Below, piece by piece: positions 62,457-64,000 of a DNA stretch of 64,000 nt. The stretch covers positions 35,218 to 99,217 of the forward strand of contig DAOTTX010000110.1 of NCBI GenBank assembly GCA_034437515.1, read 5' to 3'. The notes beneath the pieces were generated by a model. It worked only from the letters and a program-made list of their open reading frames with translations. It was not told the DNA's origin and searched no databases. Position numbers and translations under genes: made by a program. The stretch is from DAOTTX01 sp034437515 (lineage in GTDB: Bacteria; Chloroflexota; Anaerolineae; Aggregatilineales; Phototrophicaceae). How positions within the stretch are numbered: the stretch's first letter is position 1; every line of letters starts with the position of its first letter.

Positions 62457-63242
62457 TTATTCGGCGACCGGTGTGCCGTGCTTCTCACGGATCCAATCGT
62501 AACCCGATTCTTCGAGTTTCTCTGCCAACTCCGGGCCACCACTTTCGACGATCTTGCCCTGAAGCATAATATGAACGTATTCCGGCTCGATGTAGTTGAG
62601 AATGCGCTGATAATGCGTAATCACCAACGCGCCCATGCCGGGGCCTTTTAGCTTATTCACGCCTTCTGCGACTACGCGCAGCGCGTCAATATCCAGGCCG
62701 GAGTCGGTTTCGTCAAGGATGGAGATTTTCGGTTCCAGCACCGCCATTTGCAGAATCTCAGCCCGTTTCTTCTCACCACCACTGAACCCTTCGTTCAGAT
62801 AGCGACCGGCGAAACTGTGATCCATCTCAAGCGTGTTCATCTTTTCGCGCATCATCTTGGCGAATTTCGGGATCGGCATCCCCTTGCTTTCTGGGTCTTC
62901 GGCTTTCATACGAGCGTTGATCGCATGACGAAGGAAGTTTGCGACCGTCACACCGGGGATAGACACAGGGTACTGAAACGCAAGAAACACACCGGCGCGG
63001 CTGCGCTCATCGGGTTCCATATCGAGCAAGTCTTCACCGTCGAGCAGAATCTCGCCTTCAGTGACTTCGTAAGCCGGGTTGCCCATCAGGACATTGGCGA
63101 GCGTGCTTTTACCGGAGCCGTTCGGTCCCATCATCGCGTGGACTTCGCCCTGTTTGATGGTCAAGTCAACGCCGCGCAGGATCTTGCCTTCCTCGCCTTC
63201 GACGTTCACATGTAAGTTACGGATTTCGAGTGTTACGCCCAT
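62457..63242 (-). CDS. sufC: Fe-S cluster assembly ATPase SufC
   Basis: ABC-type ATPase that drives the SufBCD complex. Walker A GPNGSGKST lies near residue 39-47, the Q-loop is in FLAFQYPVSIPG, the signature is FSGGEKKRAEI, Walker B is ISILDETDSGLDID, and the His switch is VITHYQ. At 261 residues it is normal. AAGGAGGA (63253-63260) precedes the ATG by ten bases. It is the first gene of the suf operon. Confidence 0.98.
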   Translation of the reverse strand: MGVTLEIRNLHVNVEGEEGKILRGVDLTIKQGEVHAMMGPNGSGKSTLANVLMGNPAYEVTEGEILLDGEDLLDMEPDERSRAGVFLAFQYPVSIPGVTVANFLRHAINARMKAEDPESKGMPIPKFAKMMREKMNTLEMDHSFAGRYLNEGFSGGEKKRAEILQMAVLEPKISILDETDSGLDIDALRVVAEGVNKLKGPGMGALVITHYQRILNYIEPEYVHIMLQGKIVESGGPELAEKLEESGYDWIREKHGTPVAE

Positions 63243-63309
63243 CGAATGGACATCCTCCTTATGACTGTTTAATGCGTGTTAAATTTTTTTGTTACCTTGA
63301 CTATGATTG

Positions 63310-63338
63310 AGTATAGCAGTCTGCAACAGGAGTGTCAA
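63310..63338 (-). promoter_or_regulatory. Near-consensus promoter for the suf operon
   Basis: Minus strand TTGACA (63333-63338), 17-base spacer ending TGC, TATACT (63310-63315): a full -35 with an extended -10. Start near 63303, leader about 60 bases. Confidence 0.85.
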
Positions 63339-63400
63339 TAATTATGATGTAAATAATAAAAATTATTCGGCACCATTCATGGAACGCTCATGTGTTCGCG

Positions 63401-63432
63401 TTTCAATTGAAATTGAGTGGCAATTTCACTCA
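63401..63432. promoter_or_regulatory. Nested palindromes between the suf and sufT promoters
   Basis: Three overlapping inverted repeats: TTTCAATTGAAA (63401-63412), GAAATTG-AGTGG-CAATTTC (63409-63427), and TGAGTG-7-CACTCA (63414-63432). They end 15 bases before the sufT -35. The symmetry suggests an operator for a dimeric regulator, which could be an Fe-S or iron sensor. The binding protein is unknown. Confidence 0.6.
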
Positions 63433-63447
63433 TAAGCATCAACAAAA

Positions 63448-63476
63448 TTGACACGTCTTACGCCGAATGTTAATAT
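63448..63476 (+). promoter_or_regulatory. Near-consensus promoter for the sufT-like gene
   Basis: TTGACA (63448-63453), 17-base spacer, TAATAT (63471-63476). Start near 63483, about 28 bases before the ATG. Confidence 0.8.
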
Positions 63477-63511
63477 GCATTTCATAAGCAAACTATTGAT
63501 GAGGAGATCCC

Positions 63512-63832
63512 ATGACAGACCAGGCACCAAGTACGGAAAATAAGAACGAAGAAACATTGATGGAAGCCCTACGTGCCGTAATTGACCCCGAAATCGGCAT
63601 GAACATTATCGAGTTGGGCCTCGTGCGTGACGCCGACATTATGGATGATCGGGCACACGTCACTATGATTATGACCACGCCCTTCTGCCCATATGCACCG
63701 CAACTGCTTGAGCAAACCCGCCGCACCGCTCAAGAACATCTCGAAGTCCCTACGACGATTGAGATGGGCCTTGAGATGTGGGATCCAAGCATGATGGAAG
63801 ACGGCGCTGCCGACGAGTGGGGCTTGTTCTAA
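63512..63832 (+). CDS. MIP18/DUF59 family Fe-S protein (SufT-like)
   Basis: 106 residues. After a short variable N-terminus come the DUF59 blocks: LRAVIDPEIGMNIIELGLVRD with DPE near residue 30, VTMIMTTPFCPYAPQL with the conserved Cys near 62, and a closing GLEMWDPSMM. SufT/MIP18 proteins help mature or deliver Fe-S clusters. It is divergent from sufC with paired promoters, which supports that role. GAGGAG precedes the ATG. Confidence 0.92.
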   Translation: MTDQAPSTENKNEETLMEALRAVIDPEIGMNIIELGLVRDADIMDDRAHVTMIMTTPFCPYAPQLLEQTRRTAQEHLEVPTTIEMGLEMWDPSMMEDGAADEWGLF

Positions 63833-63846
63833 AACACATCAAAACC

Positions 63847-63867
63847 GGGGCACGGGTGCCGTGCCCC
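63847..63867. terminator. GC-rich hairpin downstream of the sufT-like gene
   Basis: Perfect nine-base arms (63847-63855 and 63859-63867) with a GTG loop. On minus it is followed by GGTTTT, so it may end a minus-strand transcript entering from the right; on plus it lacks T but directly follows the sufT-like stop. Confidence 0.6.
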
Positions 63868-63891
63868 AGAAAAGATCAAGACTGTGGTCAG

Positions 63892-64000
63892 ACTCTACTG
63901 AAAAAAGGTCATTTTGCCGAAAATTTGACCCGTTATCACACCACTTTGAACCTCTATGACCCACGTTTTTCGGGTCATATTGAGTTCTTTCAGCGGAGTC
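63892..64000. repeat. Inverted-repeat-bounded segment at the window edge
   Basis: GACTC-TA-CTGAAA at 63892-63904 and its near complement at 63988-64000 (11 of 13 match) bound a 109-base non-coding segment with an inner perfect hairpin TATGACCC/GGGTCATA (63955-63962 with 63972-63979). It could be a small transposon-derived element or the end of a larger one beyond the window. Confidence 0.45.

Overview
The window is a gene-dense stretch (about 64 kb, moderate GC) of a bacterial chromosome. The gene complement suggests a member of the phylum Chloroflexota, probably Anaerolineae-like. The reasons are the SUF iron-sulfur system with an attached Rieske protein, a ThyX-type thymidylate synthase, secreted LysM proteins, a MoxR/Bat operon and many lineage-type membrane proteins of unknown function. 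This assignment is inference, because no rRNA or marker phylogeny could be run. The sequence shows no transposase, phage genes or CRISPR array, and no gene-free stretch exceeds about 300 bases.

Layout. 1-2.4 kb: end of pgk, tpiA and a membrane protein. 2.4-4.1 kb (minus): a WecA/MraY-type transferase and upp, divergent from ruvB-DUF2905-queA (4.2-6.5 kb). 6.5-9.8 kb: ribosomal genes rplU, rpmA and an L31 with an extra C-terminal domain, then tdk and a His-rich membrane protein. 9.9-13.6 kb (minus): two LysM proteins and a DUF192 protein. 13.7-16.1 kb: DUF503 and a sucC-like/sucD pair. 16.1-25.0 kb (minus): an overlapping MoxR-DUF58-vWA-TPR (Bat-like) operon preceded by a Nudix hydrolase and two small membrane proteins. 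25.1-28.1 kb: a compact five-gene cluster (ParB/SerK-like, ACT, unknown, JAMM with membrane anchor, A24 peptidase). 28.1-31.2 kb (minus): cysteine desulfurase, mnmA and a nucleotidyltransferase.

31.4-34.2 kb: eno and pyk. 34.2-38.3 kb (minus): a zinc-ribbon membrane protein, a GT-C glycosyltransferase and a FecR-like protein. 38.4-41.0 kb: yebC, ruvC, ruvA, thyX. 41.0-42.4 kb (minus): a lipoprotein, a membrane protein and a truncated hemoglobin. 42.5-50.6 kb: a tandem PstS-like protein, a DinG-type helicase, a Cys-rich protein, a HAD-DinB fusion, a histidine kinase and a membrane protein. 50.7-53.4 kb: polyprenyl synthase and the NAD(P)HX repair enzyme. 53.4-54.5 kb (minus): three small membrane proteins. 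54.6-55.8 kb: an SRPBCC protein with an acidic tail. 55.9-57.4 kb (minus): tRNA-His, a methyltransferase and a glycerophosphodiesterase. 57.4-63.2 kb (minus): sufC-sufB-sufD, a strong terminator, then sufS-sufU-Rieske. 63.5-63.8 kb: a divergent sufT-like gene. The right edge carries inverted repeats that may be part of a small mobile element.

Themes. Four lower-glycolysis genes (pgk, tpiA, eno, pyk) fall in one region. RuvA, B and C are all present but split over two loci. Sulfur and Fe-S handling appears twice: IscS-type desulfurase with MnmA for tRNA thiolation, and SUF for clusters. The suf and sufT genes are fired by two near-consensus divergent promoters flanking nested palindromes. Most promoters noted are sigma-70-like and were found by eye.
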